A program made the translations under genes and the position numbers. The notes under the pieces were generated by a model. It saw only the letters and a program-made list of their open reading frames with translations, did not search any database and was not told the origin of the DNA. From positions 1 through 64,000 of the forward strand of contig JAVEDE010000110.1 in NCBI GenBank assembly GCA_030841105.1: 64,000 bases of DNA. Reading direction: 5' to 3'. The stretch comes from Pyrinomonadaceae bacterium. Lineage in GTDB: Bacteria > Acidobacteriota > Blastocatellia > Pyrinomonadales > Pyrinomonadaceae. Positions within the stretch are counted from its first letter, which is position 1; each line of letters opens with the position of its first letter. This document shows, in pieces, positions 8,125-18,382 of the stretch.

Positions 8125-9509
8125 CGATTTCTATTACGAAGGACGACGTGCAACGTATCTGCGACGAGATCGAGCGCGATCCGCCGCCCGTCCTCTTCGC
8201 CCCGGAGGCGAGCGATGAAGAGATCGCAGACGAAGTGGGGCGGGCGTTGCTCTACAAACTTTTCACACGGCATTTTAACGTCGCGTCGCCCGATACCGAG
8301 CCTGAACCCGACGAGTACGAAACGCCGTCGCAGGCGAAGTTCAACAAGTTCGTCGCCTTCGTGGCGAGCTACTCGCAGGGCATCTGGCATTCCAGCGAGT
8401 ACGTCGCGAGGTTGATGGATGCGTTGCGGCAACAACGTGCGGGCGGCGCGCGACCGGCGGCGGGCGGCGTTGAAGTAGAACCCGCCCCAACGTCGAAGCC
8501 CGCGCCGGGAGACTTCCTGACGACCGGAGATTGGACGCGCGACGATCTGGAGCGGCTGCTCGAAGCGGCGGCGCAGTTCAAGCGCGGCGAGGACGTGTCG
8601 CGGCCGCTCGCTGGCAAGTCGGTCGCGCTCGTCTTCTTCAACCCCAGTTTGCGGACGCGCGCCTCGATGCAGGTCGGCATCTACGAACTCGGCGGCAACC
8701 CGGTCGTGCTCGAACCGGGCGGCACGAGTTGGACGCTCGAACACCGCGACGGCGTGGTGATGGACGGCGACAAGACCGAGCACGTCGCGGAATTCGTGCG
8801 TGTGCTCGGACGTTACTGCGCGGCCATCGGCGTGCGCACGTTCGCCGCGCTCAAGGATTGGAAAGAGGAGCGGCGCGATCCCATCCTCGCCGCCTTCGCG
8901 CGCCACAGCGAAGTGCCGATCATCAACCTCGAATCGGCGATGCATCACCCGTGTCAGGCGCTCGCGGACATGCTGACGATCAGGGAGAAACTCGGCGCGG
9001 GGCCGAAGCGCGTGCTGCTGACGTGGGCGTGGCATCCGAAGCCTCTGCCGATGGCCGTGCCGAACAGCTTCGCGCTCGCGGCCGCGCAGTTGGGGCACGA
9101 ACTCACCATCGCGCACCCGCCCGGCTACGAACTCGACGACGAACTCGTCAGCCAACTCAACGAGCGTGCGTTCGACGCGGGCACAACTGTCAAAGTCACG
9201 AACGACATGGACGCGGCCTTCGACGGCGCACAGGTCGTCTACGCGAAGAGTTGGGGAAGCAAGATGTTCTACGGCTCGCCCGAAGACGACATCGAGACGC
9301 GCGCCGAGTACCGCGACCGTTGGATCGTGGACGAAGCGAAGATGCGACGCACCGCCGCGGGCGGCATCTTCATGCACTGCCTGCCCGTGCGCCGCAACGT
9401 CATCGTGACGGACGGCGTGATAGACTCCGCCGCCTCGGTCGTCATCGCCGAAGCCGAGAACCGCCTGCACGCGCAAAAGGCCGTGATGGCAAAATTGGTG
9501 AAAGGGTAA
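8121..9509 (+). CDS. argF': N-acetyl- or N-succinyl-ornithine carbamoyltransferase with N-terminal extension
   Basis: Carbamoyl-phosphate-dependent carbamoylation of an N-acylated ornithine, as in Xanthomonas AOTCase and Bacteroides SOTCase. Seen from residue about 131: FFNPSLRTR (172-180, carbamoyl-phosphate loop), GTSWTLEHRDG, MDGDKTEHVAE, the HPCQALAD segment, WAWHPKPLPMAVPN, YAKSWGSKMFYG and MHCLPVRRNVIVTD. WTLEH, KPLP and the long C-terminal motif separate it from ordinary OTCases. The enzymes are about 320-340 aa, but this one has 462 because of an extra N-terminal region of about 130 residues: helical, acidic, then an Ala/Gly/Pro-rich linker. Acetyl versus succinyl specificity cannot be settled by eye. 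The stop codon TAA sits inside a G/A-rich palindrome. Confidence 0.92.
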   Translation: MTISITKDDVQRICDEIERDPPPVLFAPEASDEEIADEVGRALLYKLFTRHFNVASPDTEPEPDEYETPSQAKFNKFVAFVASYSQGIWHSSEYVARLMDALRQQRAGGARPAAGGVEVEPAPTSKPAPGDFLTTGDWTRDDLERLLEAAAQFKRGEDVSRPLAGKSVALVFFNPSLRTRASMQVGIYELGGNPVVLEPGGTSWTLEHRDGVVMDGDKTEHVAEFVRVLGRYCAAIGVRTFAALKDWKEERRDPILAAFARHSEVPIINLESAMHHPCQALADMLTIREKLGAGPKRVLLTWAWHPKPLPMAVPNSFALAAAQLGHELTIAHPPGYELDDELVSQLNERAFDAGTTVKVTNDMDAAFDGAQVVYAKSWGSKMFYGSPEDDIETRAEYRDRWIVDEAKMRRTAAGGIFMHCLPVRRNVIVTDGVIDSAASVVIAEAENRLHAQKAVMAKLVKG

Positions 9510-9578
9510 AGGGGAAGGGGCAAGGGGGAAGGCGGGCGAAGGCTTTACCCCTTGCCCCTTCCCCTTTACCCTTTGCCC
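9500..9578. repeat. Palindromic G/A-rich element between argF' and argB
   Basis: The left arm is AAAGGGTAAAGGGGAAGGGG-like (9500-9530) and includes the end of argF'; the right arm (9544-9578) is its complement. The units are 6-7 bp (AAGGGGN). It could form a strong RNA hairpin just ahead of the argB ribosome-binding site. Confidence 0.85.
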
Positions 9579-9594
9579 ATTTTCGGAGGTGAAC

Positions 9595-10482
9595 ATGAGC
9601 CAGCCGCGACTCGATCTGTTGCGTGAAGCCTTGCCGTACATTCAGCGTTTCAAGGGCAAGACGTTCGTCGTCAAAATCTCCGGCAAGCTGACGGAGGATC
9701 ACGAGAACCTGAGGTCGCTCTGCGAGGAACTGGCGTTGATGCATCAGGTGGGCATCCGCCTGTGCGTTGTGCACGGCGGCGGCAAGCAGTTGACGGACTT
9801 GGCCGAGCAACTGGGGATCGAGCAGACGATCATCAACGGTCGGCGCGTCACCGACGACGCCACGCTCGACATGGCGAAGATGATCTTCGCCGGGAAGATC
9901 AACACGGACATCCTCGCCGCATTGCGCAACCACGGCGTCAACGCCGTCGGGCTGTCGGGCGTGGACGGCAACATCGTGCTGGCCGAACGTCGCCCGACGC
10001 AGGACGTGTTGAATCAGGCGACGGGCGAGAACGAGCGCGTGGACTTCGGGCACGTCGGCGACGTGTTGGAGATTGACGACCGACTCCTGCGCGTGCTGCT
10101 CGACCACGACTACCTGCCCGTCGTCTCGCCGCTCGGCGCGGACTCCGGCGGGCGCGTCTTTAACATCAACGCCGACACCATCGCCGCCGAAATCGCCGTG
10201 CGCTTGGAGGCCGAGAAGTTGATCCTGTTGAGCGACGTGGACGGGCTTTACCTGCGGCCGGGCGAGTCGGCGACGAAACTCTCGCGCCTGACGGTGGCGG
10301 AAGTGACGCAACTTCTCAAGGACGGAGTGGCGACGGGCGGCATGATCCCCAAGCTGCAAAACATCACGGAGCTACTGCACCGGGGCGTCCGCAGCGCGCA
10401 CATCATCAAAGGCAGCTTACGCAACACGCTGCTCTCCGAAGTCTTCACCGACGAAGGCACGGGCACGATGATCGTCGCGTGA
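9595..10482 (+). CDS. argB: Acetylglutamate kinase
   Basis: Phosphorylates N-acetylglutamate, the committed and usually arginine-inhibited step. Seen: amino-acid kinase fold with FVVKISGKL near the N terminus, VVHGGGKQLTDL (about 57-68), GRRVTDDATLDMA, NINADTIAAEIAVRLEAEKL and LLSDVDGLY, and GMIPKLQ. Length 295 aa is normal. The ATG at 9595 is preceded by GGAGG at 9585-9589; an in-frame GTG at 9589 would overlap that site and is less likely. It is the last gene of the arginine run. No argA, argJ, argE or carbamoyl-phosphate synthase gene is in the window, so acyl transfer and removal must be encoded elsewhere. Confidence 0.96.
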   Translation: MSQPRLDLLREALPYIQRFKGKTFVVKISGKLTEDHENLRSLCEELALMHQVGIRLCVVHGGGKQLTDLAEQLGIEQTIINGRRVTDDATLDMAKMIFAGKINTDILAALRNHGVNAVGLSGVDGNIVLAERRPTQDVLNQATGENERVDFGHVGDVLEIDDRLLRVLLDHDYLPVVSPLGADSGGRVFNINADTIAAEIAVRLEAEKLILLSDVDGLYLRPGESATKLSRLTVAEVTQLLKDGVATGGMIPKLQNITELLHRGVRSAHIIKGSLRNTLLSEVFTDEGTGTMIVA

Positions 10483-10511
10483 ATAGGGACAAGACGAAGT
10501 CGGCGCGGGAA

Positions 10512-10606
10512 AGTTAAGGTAGAGAGTAAAAGTAGAAAGGCGAAGGGGGAAAGGCCGGGCGGAGTTTACGCCTGACCTTTCCCCCTTCGCCTTTCTACTT
10601 TGCCCC
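10512..10606. repeat. Palindromic G/A-rich element at the 3' end of the arginine cluster
   Basis: The left arm (10512-10555) reads GTAGAGAGTAAAAGTAGAAAGGC..., and the right arm (10572-10606) is its complement (CCTTTCCCCC...CTTTCTACTTT). It sits between convergent argB and the lipoprotein gene, so it could also serve as a bidirectional terminator. Confidence 0.8.
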
Positions 10607-10614
10607 TCCGTCTG

Positions 10615-11781
10615 CTACCGGCTCACGCCGCGATCACGCATCTGGATTATTTCATCGAGCGAGAGCGCGCCGTTGCTGCTTTTCATTTTTTGAATGTAGC
10701 TGACCGAGACGCCGTGGTCTTTGAGACGGACGAGTTGTTCGATGGGCAGGCGTTCGTAGCCGAGTTCTTTGAGTTCGTTGATGAAGCTCGTGCTGACGCC
10801 GTGGTCTCTGAGGTTTCGTAACTGCTCGGTGGTGAGGCGTTCGTAGCCGTGCGCGCGCAGTTCGCGGACGAAGGTCGCGCTGACGCCGTGGTCGCGCAGT
10901 TCGATCAACCCGTCGAGTGTTAATTTTTCGTAGCCCTCGGCGGCGAAGGTCTGCACGAAGTCGGCGCTGACGCCGTGGTCGCGCGTGCGTATGAGCTCCT
11001 CGGCGGGGACGCGCGTGTAGCCGTGCGCGGCGAGTTCCTGCACGTAGTTGAGGCTGACGCCGTGGTCGCGCATCCGTATGAGCAGGGGCACGGAGCGCAA
11101 GGAATAGCCTAAGGATTTCAGGCCGCGCACGTAGTCGAGGCGGACGCCGTGCGTGCCCGTGTTGACGAGTTCTTCGAGCGTGGGGCGTTCGTAGCCTTCG
11201 GCGCGCAACGCTTCGACGAAGGCGAGGCTCACGTCGTGCAAACCCATCGAAAACTGCTGCTCGTCGGAGGGCGCGTCGTAGCCGCGTCGGCTCAACTCGG
11301 AGACGTAGGCCGGGTTCGGAGCGAAGACGTAGTGGCCTGAGCCTTTGCCGTTTTTGAACCACCCCTCGCATTGGAATGCGCCCGCATCGCGTTGCAGTTG
11401 GAACTTGACCTGCGTGCCGCCCGCAGACATCGCCTGCTCGCGCGTGAGGCCGACCAACTCGGCGGGCGCGACGCTGCGCGTGGTGTTCGAGTGATGGTTC
11501 TCCACGTCGTAGCGCAGCGTCAGGTAAACCTTATCCTCGCCCGTCTTGAACTCGACAAGCCACTGCCCGCCGTATGAACCGGCCGCGCCGCCGCCCGCCC
11601 CTGCGGCGTCGGACGCCAAACCTCTACTACTACTACTGCCGCCGCAAGCCGCCAAGACGAAGGCGAGCGAGAGCGCGAAGAACGCCGCGAAGGCCGTCAG
11701 TCGCCTCTTGAAATTGGCGGTCGCTCCCTGTTGTCGTCGTGCGTCCTGCGGCGGACGCGTCGCGTCGTTTCGCTGATTCAT
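10615..11781 (-). CDS. Lipoprotein with tandem DHGVS repeats
   Basis: Exported lipoprotein of about 388 aa. Seen: basic N terminus, hydrophobic segment ending in the lipobox LAACGG, then a Ser/Gly/Ala linker. A beta-type domain of about 80 residues follows (WLVEFKTGEDKVYLTLRYD, FKNGKGSGHYVFAPNP). The C-terminal ~240 residues are 7-8 helical repeats of 31-33 aa with consensus 'hxxELRxxGYERLtxEeLIxLRDHGVSxxFV'. The same repeat type accompanies BlaR1/M56 peptidases in Acidobacteria, but there is no peptidase here. I place the start at the ATG at 11779-11781, preceded on the minus strand by AAGGAG; a longer in-frame extension upstream has no signal peptide logic. Role unknown; a periplasmic scaffold or ligand-binding protein is plausible. 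Confidence 0.8.
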   Translation of the reverse strand: MNQRNDATRPPQDARRQQGATANFKRRLTAFAAFFALSLAFVLAACGGSSSSRGLASDAAGAGGGAAGSYGGQWLVEFKTGEDKVYLTLRYDVENHHSNTTRSVAPAELVGLTREQAMSAGGTQVKFQLQRDAGAFQCEGWFKNGKGSGHYVFAPNPAYVSELSRRGYDAPSDEQQFSMGLHDVSLAFVEALRAEGYERPTLEELVNTGTHGVRLDYVRGLKSLGYSLRSVPLLIRMRDHGVSLNYVQELAAHGYTRVPAEELIRTRDHGVSADFVQTFAAEGYEKLTLDGLIELRDHGVSATFVRELRAHGYERLTTEQLRNLRDHGVSTSFINELKELGYERLPIEQLVRLKDHGVSVSYIQKMKSSNGALSLDEIIQMRDRGVSR

Positions 11782-12095
11782 CGTGCGTGCTCCTTGAGAG
11801 GTGGGTTGAAAGAGTTCGGGCGCGTGTCGTCCCGCAAGAATTTTTGCTCTACACAGGGAAGACACCGCCGCCGCGAATTTTGTTGCAACTATTTTCGCGC
11901 CCGCGCAAATTTTTGTGATCCTTTTTCCGCGTGCGCCTCGCGTTAGTAGATGGGACATCAAGCGGAGACTCGCGGGCGCAAATTTATTCAACTACCAAAC
12001 GCGCCACCATCCGTCGCCCCAAAGAATTTTCGCCCACGTTCCGGGACGACCGCGCGTCCCAAAGTTATTAACCTTCTCACCATTAGGAGACTGAA
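11782..12095. other. Divergent promoter region without a gene
   Basis: About 310 bases between two divergently read exported-protein genes. The sequence is locally AT-rich (several AAATTTTT and GAATTTTTG tracts at 11835-11930), as expected for promoters of both genes. The + side ends with TTAGGAGAC as ribosome-binding site for the gene at 12096. No gene or repeat recognised. Confidence 0.45.
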
Positions 12096-13148
12096 ATGAC
12101 CGCCCAACAGAATCTGCTCAGGAAGATATTCGTGCCGTGCCTGCTCGCCTTCGCACTCATGCCGCTGACGGCCTTTGCCGACAACCCGCACAAACGCCCC
12201 TACGGCGACGTGCAGACGCTCGCGCCATTCCCCGTGCCGCCCGGCTCGCCCGAAGGCATCGCCGTCAAAGGCAACAAGGCTTACGTCTCCGGCCCCGCGC
12301 GTTTCGGCACGGCGGGACAGCCGCCCTCAATCGTCGTCGTCTACGACACGCGCACGGGCGAACAACTTGAGACCATCCAGATACAGGGCGAAGACCTCAG
12401 CCAAGAGCACGCCAACTCGTGCGTCGCCTTTGACGGCGAGGGTCGTCTCTACGTCGTCAACACGCAGCGCGGCATCGTCCGCATAGACCTCGGCAGCGGC
12501 GTGCAGACCGTCTACGCGCCGCCTATCCCGCCCGTTGCGCCCTTCAACTTTCCGCTCCCGAACGACATCGCCTTCGACCCGGCGGGCAATCTCTACTTAA
12601 CCGATTCGTTCCAAGCGACCATCTGGCGTATCCCGCCGGGCGGCGGCGCGCCGCAAGTTTGGTTTCAGGACGCGGTGATCGCCACGCCCTTCGGCGCGAA
12701 CGGCATCCGTCTCAACCCCGACCGCACGAAAATTTACTTTGCCGTCACCGCCGAGGGCGCGAACGAGTTCGGCTTCATCGGCGGCAAAATCTACACGCTG
12801 CCTCTGGTTGACGCGCCGACCGCGGCCGACCTGCAAGTCTTCCACCAGTACAACGGCGAAGGGCCGGACGGCATCGCCTTCGGCAACTCCGGCAAGCTCT
12901 ACGTGATGTTGGCCTCGCCCGGTTTCTCCGGCGTCTCCGTCCTCAGCCCGACGGGCGCGGAAACGGCGCGCTTCGGCAATCCGCCCAGCCCGGACTTTCT
13001 CATCTCCCCTTTCAACTCTCCGGCCAACGCCGCATTCGACAAACACGGCTCGCTGCTCGTGACGAACCACACCTTCGTGTTCCCCGGCAACGAGAGCGTG
13101 CTCAGCGTGTTTGTTGACGACAATGAATCGCCGCTCGTGAAGCCCTAA
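12096..13148 (+). CDS. Secreted SMP-30/NHL-type beta-propeller protein
   Basis: An exported protein of 350 aa. Seen: a signal peptide (basic start, hydrophobic LLAFALMPLTAFA, cleavage likely before DNPHK), then repeating beta-propeller blades with 'GIAVKGNKAYVSG', 'VAFDGEGRLYVVN', 'NDIAFDPAGNLYLTDS', 'NGIRLNPDRTKIYFA' and 'PDGIAFGNSGKLYV', typical of the SMP-30/gluconolactonase/LRE-like superfamily. Such proteins are sugar-lactone hydrolases or binding proteins, but the metal ligands cannot be assigned confidently, so the substrate is open. The ATG is preceded by TTAGGAG with good spacing. It seems monocistronic. Confidence 0.8.
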   Translation: MTAQQNLLRKIFVPCLLAFALMPLTAFADNPHKRPYGDVQTLAPFPVPPGSPEGIAVKGNKAYVSGPARFGTAGQPPSIVVVYDTRTGEQLETIQIQGEDLSQEHANSCVAFDGEGRLYVVNTQRGIVRIDLGSGVQTVYAPPIPPVAPFNFPLPNDIAFDPAGNLYLTDSFQATIWRIPPGGGAPQVWFQDAVIATPFGANGIRLNPDRTKIYFAVTAEGANEFGFIGGKIYTLPLVDAPTAADLQVFHQYNGEGPDGIAFGNSGKLYVMLASPGFSGVSVLSPTGAETARFGNPPSPDFLISPFNSPANAAFDKHGSLLVTNHTFVFPGNESVLSVFVDDNESPLVKP

Positions 13149-13183
13149 GGCTTCCCTGAAACGCCAAGAGGGTTTTATGCTGT

Positions 13184-13224
13184 GAGCAGGCGCGCGACCG
13201 AACGACAAAGCGCGCCGCCTGCTC
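13184..13224 (+). promoter_or_regulatory. Hairpin just upstream of the tilS start
   Basis: GAGCAGGCGCGCG (13184-13196) pairs with CGCGCCGCCTGCTC (13211-13224), with one bulge and a 14-nt loop. It ends 1 nt before the tilS ATG, so it may be a terminator of the upstream gene or may occlude tilS initiation. No T-run follows. Confidence 0.4.
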
Positions 13225-13225
13225 G

Positions 13226-14575
13226 ATGAAGAAACTCGATACCAGCCACCCCCCCACAGACGCCGGGACGAAGAGACCTTTGAGTCGCTTCGCCCGGCGT
13301 TTGTCGCAAGCGTGGCGACAACTAGCTCTGCCCGGCAGTAATGAAAGCGACGAGCGTGTTGTCGTCAATGAAAGCGACGGGGGCGTCGTCAACGAAAGTG
13401 ACGGGCGCGTTGTTGTAGTCGCCGTGTCGGGCGGGGCGGATTCGACTGCGCTCCTGCTGGCGTTAGACGAGTTGAAGCGGGCGGGGCGGCTGCGTCTGAC
13501 GCTGAAGGTCGCGCATCTGGATCACGAACTGCGCGGCGAGGCGGGCGCGCTCGACGCGCGCTTCGTGGAAGAGTTGGCGGGCGCGCTCGGCTACGAGGCG
13601 ATCATCGGGCGCGCGTCGGTCGGGCGACGTGCGCGTGCGACGCGCGACAATTTGGAGCAGGCGGCGCGGCGCGAGCGTTACGAATTCTTAGGGCGCGCGG
13701 CGCGCGAGTGGGAGGCGCGCGCCGTGGCGGTGGCGCACACGTTGGAGGATCAGTCGGAGACGTTGTTGCTGGCCTTGCTGCGCGGGAGCGGCGCGCGTGG
13801 TCTCGGCGCGATGCGCGCGTGCCGACCGTTTGACGAGCGCGGCGACGGGTTGCTGCTGGTGCGCCCGCTGCTCGACTGGGCGCGGCGCGCGGAGACGCAG
13901 GAGTATTGCGCGGCGCGCGGCGTCGCGGTGCGCCCGGATGCGATGAACGTGGACGAGCGTTTCGCGCGCGTCCGCGTGCGGCGTCAGTTGTTGCCGCTGT
14001 TGGAGACGTTCAATCCACGCGCGGTGGAGACGCTGGCGCGCACGGCCGCGCTGTTGCGCGCGCAGGACGACGCGTTGGAACACTTGGGCGAGGAGTTGTT
14101 GGCGGAAGCCTGCCGCGACGCGCGTTTGCAGGCGGCGGCGCGGCGCGCGCAGGATGTTGCGAGGGAGCGTCGGCGGGCGTATGAGAAAGACGCTGTTGCG
14201 GATGAGCGAGCCGCGTTCGAGAATGAGGGCGGCGCGATTGTTAATGAGAAGGCGGCGCGTGCGGATGAATGTGACGCCGGAGAAGCGTCTTCACCACTCT
14301 GCGATTCTTTGTCGCTTAGCGATTCTTCGCCGCTCAGCGTCGAAGTGTTGCGCGGGGCGGACGCGGCGGTCTTGAGTTACGCGCTGCGCGGTTGGCTCAA
14401 GTCGGCGCGCGGAAACTTGCGTCGGATCGAGGCGACGCACATCGAGGCGGTAGCAGGGTTGTTGGAGGGCGCGCGCGGCGGGCGCGTGGCGGAGTTGCCG
14501 GGCGGGGCGCGCGTGGAGCGTCGGCGCGGGCTGTTGCTGTTTCGCGCGGGCGTGCGCGAGGCGGGGAAGAGTTGA
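13226..14575 (+). CDS. tilS: tRNA(Ile)-lysidine synthase
   Basis: Attaches lysine to the wobble cytidine of the CAU-anticodon isoleucine tRNA; essential for AUA decoding. Seen: N-type PP-loop VAVSGGADSTALL (about residues 65-77), AHLDHELRGE, AVAHTLEDQSETLLLALLRGSG, and the RVRVRRQLLPLLE segment before the C-terminal part. Two features are odd. The N terminus has about 60 extra residues with a threefold NESDGxVV repeat (13338-13420), and a hydrophilic, low-complexity insertion lies around residues 310-365. The gene leads tilS-hpt-ftsH-folP, an order common to many bacteria. Confidence 0.92.
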   Translation: MKKLDTSHPPTDAGTKRPLSRFARRLSQAWRQLALPGSNESDERVVVNESDGGVVNESDGRVVVVAVSGGADSTALLLALDELKRAGRLRLTLKVAHLDHELRGEAGALDARFVEELAGALGYEAIIGRASVGRRARATRDNLEQAARRERYEFLGRAAREWEARAVAVAHTLEDQSETLLLALLRGSGARGLGAMRACRPFDERGDGLLLVRPLLDWARRAETQEYCAARGVAVRPDAMNVDERFARVRVRRQLLPLLETFNPRAVETLARTAALLRAQDDALEHLGEELLAEACRDARLQAAARRAQDVARERRRAYEKDAVADERAAFENEGGAIVNEKAARADECDAGEASSPLCDSLSLSDSSPLSVEVLRGADAAVLSYALRGWLKSARGNLRRIEATHIEAVAGLLEGARGGRVAELPGGARVERRRGLLLFRAGVREAGKS

Positions 14576-14683
14576 AAAAGGTCGGGTGGGGAATTAGAAT
14601 CAAACGTGTCGCACATGGCCGCTCAGTTTTCGCGAGCGGTCTTTAGTTTTTAACGGGCAAATTTTTTCCGAGGCGCAAACGAG

Positions 14684-15190
14684 ATGGCAGAAGGCATCGT
14701 GGAACTTTACGGCGCGGCGCAGATCGCGGAGCGCGTCGAGACGCTCGCGGCAGACATCTCGCGCACTTACGCGGGGCGCGAGTTAACCGTGCTCGGCGTG
14801 GTCGAAGACGGCTTCATGTTTCTCGCGGATTTGCTGCGCCGACTCGACGTGCCGCTCAGGACGTCTTTCCTGCGTTACGATCATCGCTCGCTCGGCGGCG
14901 TGCAGGATTTGAATTTCAGCACGCCGCTCGACCTCGCGCGGCGCGACGTGCTGCTCGTCGAGGGCGTGTTGGAGACGGGCGTGACGCAGGAATATTTGAT
15001 CAAGCAACTCGAATCGCGCGGGGCGGCGACGGTGAAACTCTGCGTGCTGGTGGACAAAGTTGACAGCCACCGCGTCGAGTTGAAACCCGACTGGTGCGCC
15101 TTCGAGACGGGCGAGCATTACGTCTTCGGGTACGGTCTGGGGATGAACGACCGCTGGCGGAATTTGCCCTATCTGGCGCGCCCCGCCTGA
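14684..15190 (+). CDS. hpt: Hypoxanthine(-guanine) phosphoribosyltransferase, divergent
   Basis: Purine salvage enzyme making IMP/GMP from base and PRPP; its place between tilS and ftsH is the conserved location of hpt. The 168-aa length and fold pattern fit the type I PRTase family: FLADLLRRL, SFLRYDHRSLG, VLLVEGVLETGVT, VLVDKVDSHRVELKPDW and FVFGYG-like VFGYGLGMNDRWRNLPY. However, the PRPP loop usually reads VEDIIDTGxT; here it is VEGVLETGVT (residues 92-101), replacing the usual second acidic residue by Gly94 and the catalytic Asp by Glu97. The pyrophosphate loop is GVVEDG rather than G-hydrophobic-KG. Activity or specificity may therefore differ. Confidence 0.85.
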   Translation: MAEGIVELYGAAQIAERVETLAADISRTYAGRELTVLGVVEDGFMFLADLLRRLDVPLRTSFLRYDHRSLGGVQDLNFSTPLDLARRDVLLVEGVLETGVTQEYLIKQLESRGAATVKLCVLVDKVDSHRVELKPDWCAFETGEHYVFGYGLGMNDRWRNLPYLARPA

Positions 15191-15424
15191 GCGCGGGTGC
15201 GCCACGAAAGCGCAACAATTTCCGCACGGGCGTGCGCGTGCCGCGGGCACAACGCGCCACGCGCCGCGGGCATCTTAAGAGGGCATTGACAGAACCGGAC
15301 TCTTCGGAGTGTTCGGCGGGCGCTTTTTATTTCCCGGCGGCAGCGGGCAAAAGCGGTGAAGCCTGACGGGAAGCGACAACAGACGCCGTTATGGGTTATG
15401 ATCGGCGTCGGAGGCAATACGCAA

Positions 15425-17356
<1,932 letters not shown>

Positions 17357-17421
17357 GGGTAAGGCGAAGGGGTAAAGGTTAAAGGGGAAGGGGATAAAAC
17401 CTCTTCCCTTTTTCTTTGCCT
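17357..17421. repeat. Palindromic G/A-rich element, ftsH-folP gap
   Basis: The left arm GGGTAAGGCGAAGGGGTAAAGG... begins at the ftsH stop; the shorter right arm (17400-17421) is CTCTTCCCTTTTTCTTTGCC. It is the same type as the elements at 9500 and 38727. Confidence 0.75.
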
Positions 17422-17512
17422 GCCAGCCGCCGCGCCCGCACGTCGCCCCCTTTGAAACGCTGCCCGCGCCGCGACCCTTGAGACGCCGCCCGCGGCGCCG
17501 TACACTCTCCCG

Positions 17513-18382
17513 ATGCCACAAGTCAGCGAATGGAAACTCGCACGCCGCACGCTCACAGTCGGCGGGCGCACCCTCGTCATGGGCGTCTTGAACGTGACGC
17601 CCGACAGCTTCAGCGACGGCGGCCGCTTCTTCGATCTCGAACGCGCCGCCGCGCACGCCGCCGAGATGCTCGCCGACGGCGCGGACATCATAGATGTCGG
17701 CGGCGAATCAACGCGGCCGGGCGGCGCAAGCGTCCCGTTGGAAGAAGAGTTGCGGCGCATCGTGCCCGTCGTCGAACGACTCCGCGCCGAACTGCCCGAA
17801 GTCGTCATCTCCGTTGACACGACGAAGGCGGAAGTGGCGCGCATCGCGCTCGACGCCGGAGCCGAGATCGTCAACGACATCTCCGCGCTCCGTTTCGACG
17901 AGCGTGTCGCAGACGTTGTTGCGCGCGCGGGCGCGGGACTCGTCCTCATGCACTCGCGCGGCACGCCCGCGACGCTCCACACGTTGCCGCTCGTCGCGGA
18001 CATCCTGCCGGAAGTAATAGACGGCCTGCGCCGCAGCATCGCCCTCGCAGAACAACGCGGCGTCGCCCGCGCGCAGATCGCGATTGACCCCGGCATCGGC
18101 TTCGGCAAGAGCCAGCAGCAGAACCTTGAGTTGCTCGCCAAACTCGGCGCGCTGGCCGCCGAGTTCACAGACTTGCCGCTGCTCGTCGGCACGTCGCGCA
18201 AATCATTCATCGGGCGACTGCTCGGCGACGCGCCCCCCGAACGACGACTGCACGGCACGATGGCCTCTGTGACGGCCGCCATCCTCGGCGGCGCACATGT
18301 TGTCCGCGTCCACGACGTTCGCGCCGCCGTCGAGACCGCGCGCATCGCCGACGCCGTCAGAGCAGTGACAAGTGACGAGTGA
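17513..18382 (+). CDS. folP: Dihydropteroate synthase
   Basis: Condenses p-aminobenzoate with dihydropterin pyrophosphate in folate synthesis; sulfonamide target. Seen: the pterin-binding signature GVLNVTPDSFSDGG (about residues 24-37), DIIDVGGESTRPG, VVISVDTTKAEVA, IVNDISALR, LMHSRGTP, IDPGIGFGKSQQQNLELL and the C-terminal KSFIGRLLG and VRVHDV. Length 289 aa is normal. The final residues (AVTSDE and the stop) are encoded by the arm of a GTGACAA heptamer repeat, so the native stop has been displaced or supplied by the element. Confidence 0.95.
   Translation: MPQVSEWKLARRTLTVGGRTLVMGVLNVTPDSFSDGGRFFDLERAAAHAAEMLADGADIIDVGGESTRPGGASVPLEEELRRIVPVVERLRAELPEVVISVDTTKAEVARIALDAGAEIVNDISALRFDERVADVVARAGAGLVLMHSRGTPATLHTLPLVADILPEVIDGLRRSIALAEQRGVARAQIAIDPGIGFGKSQQQNLELLAKLGALAAEFTDLPLLVGTSRKSFIGRLLGDAPPERRLHGTMASVTAAILGGAHVVRVHDVRAAVETARIADAVRAVTSDE

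Noticed and set aside
7956-9641. 561-codon minus-strand frame opposite argD/argF'
   Set aside because: Arg/His/Val-rich antisense of the carbamoyltransferase; no motif, no ribosome-binding site.
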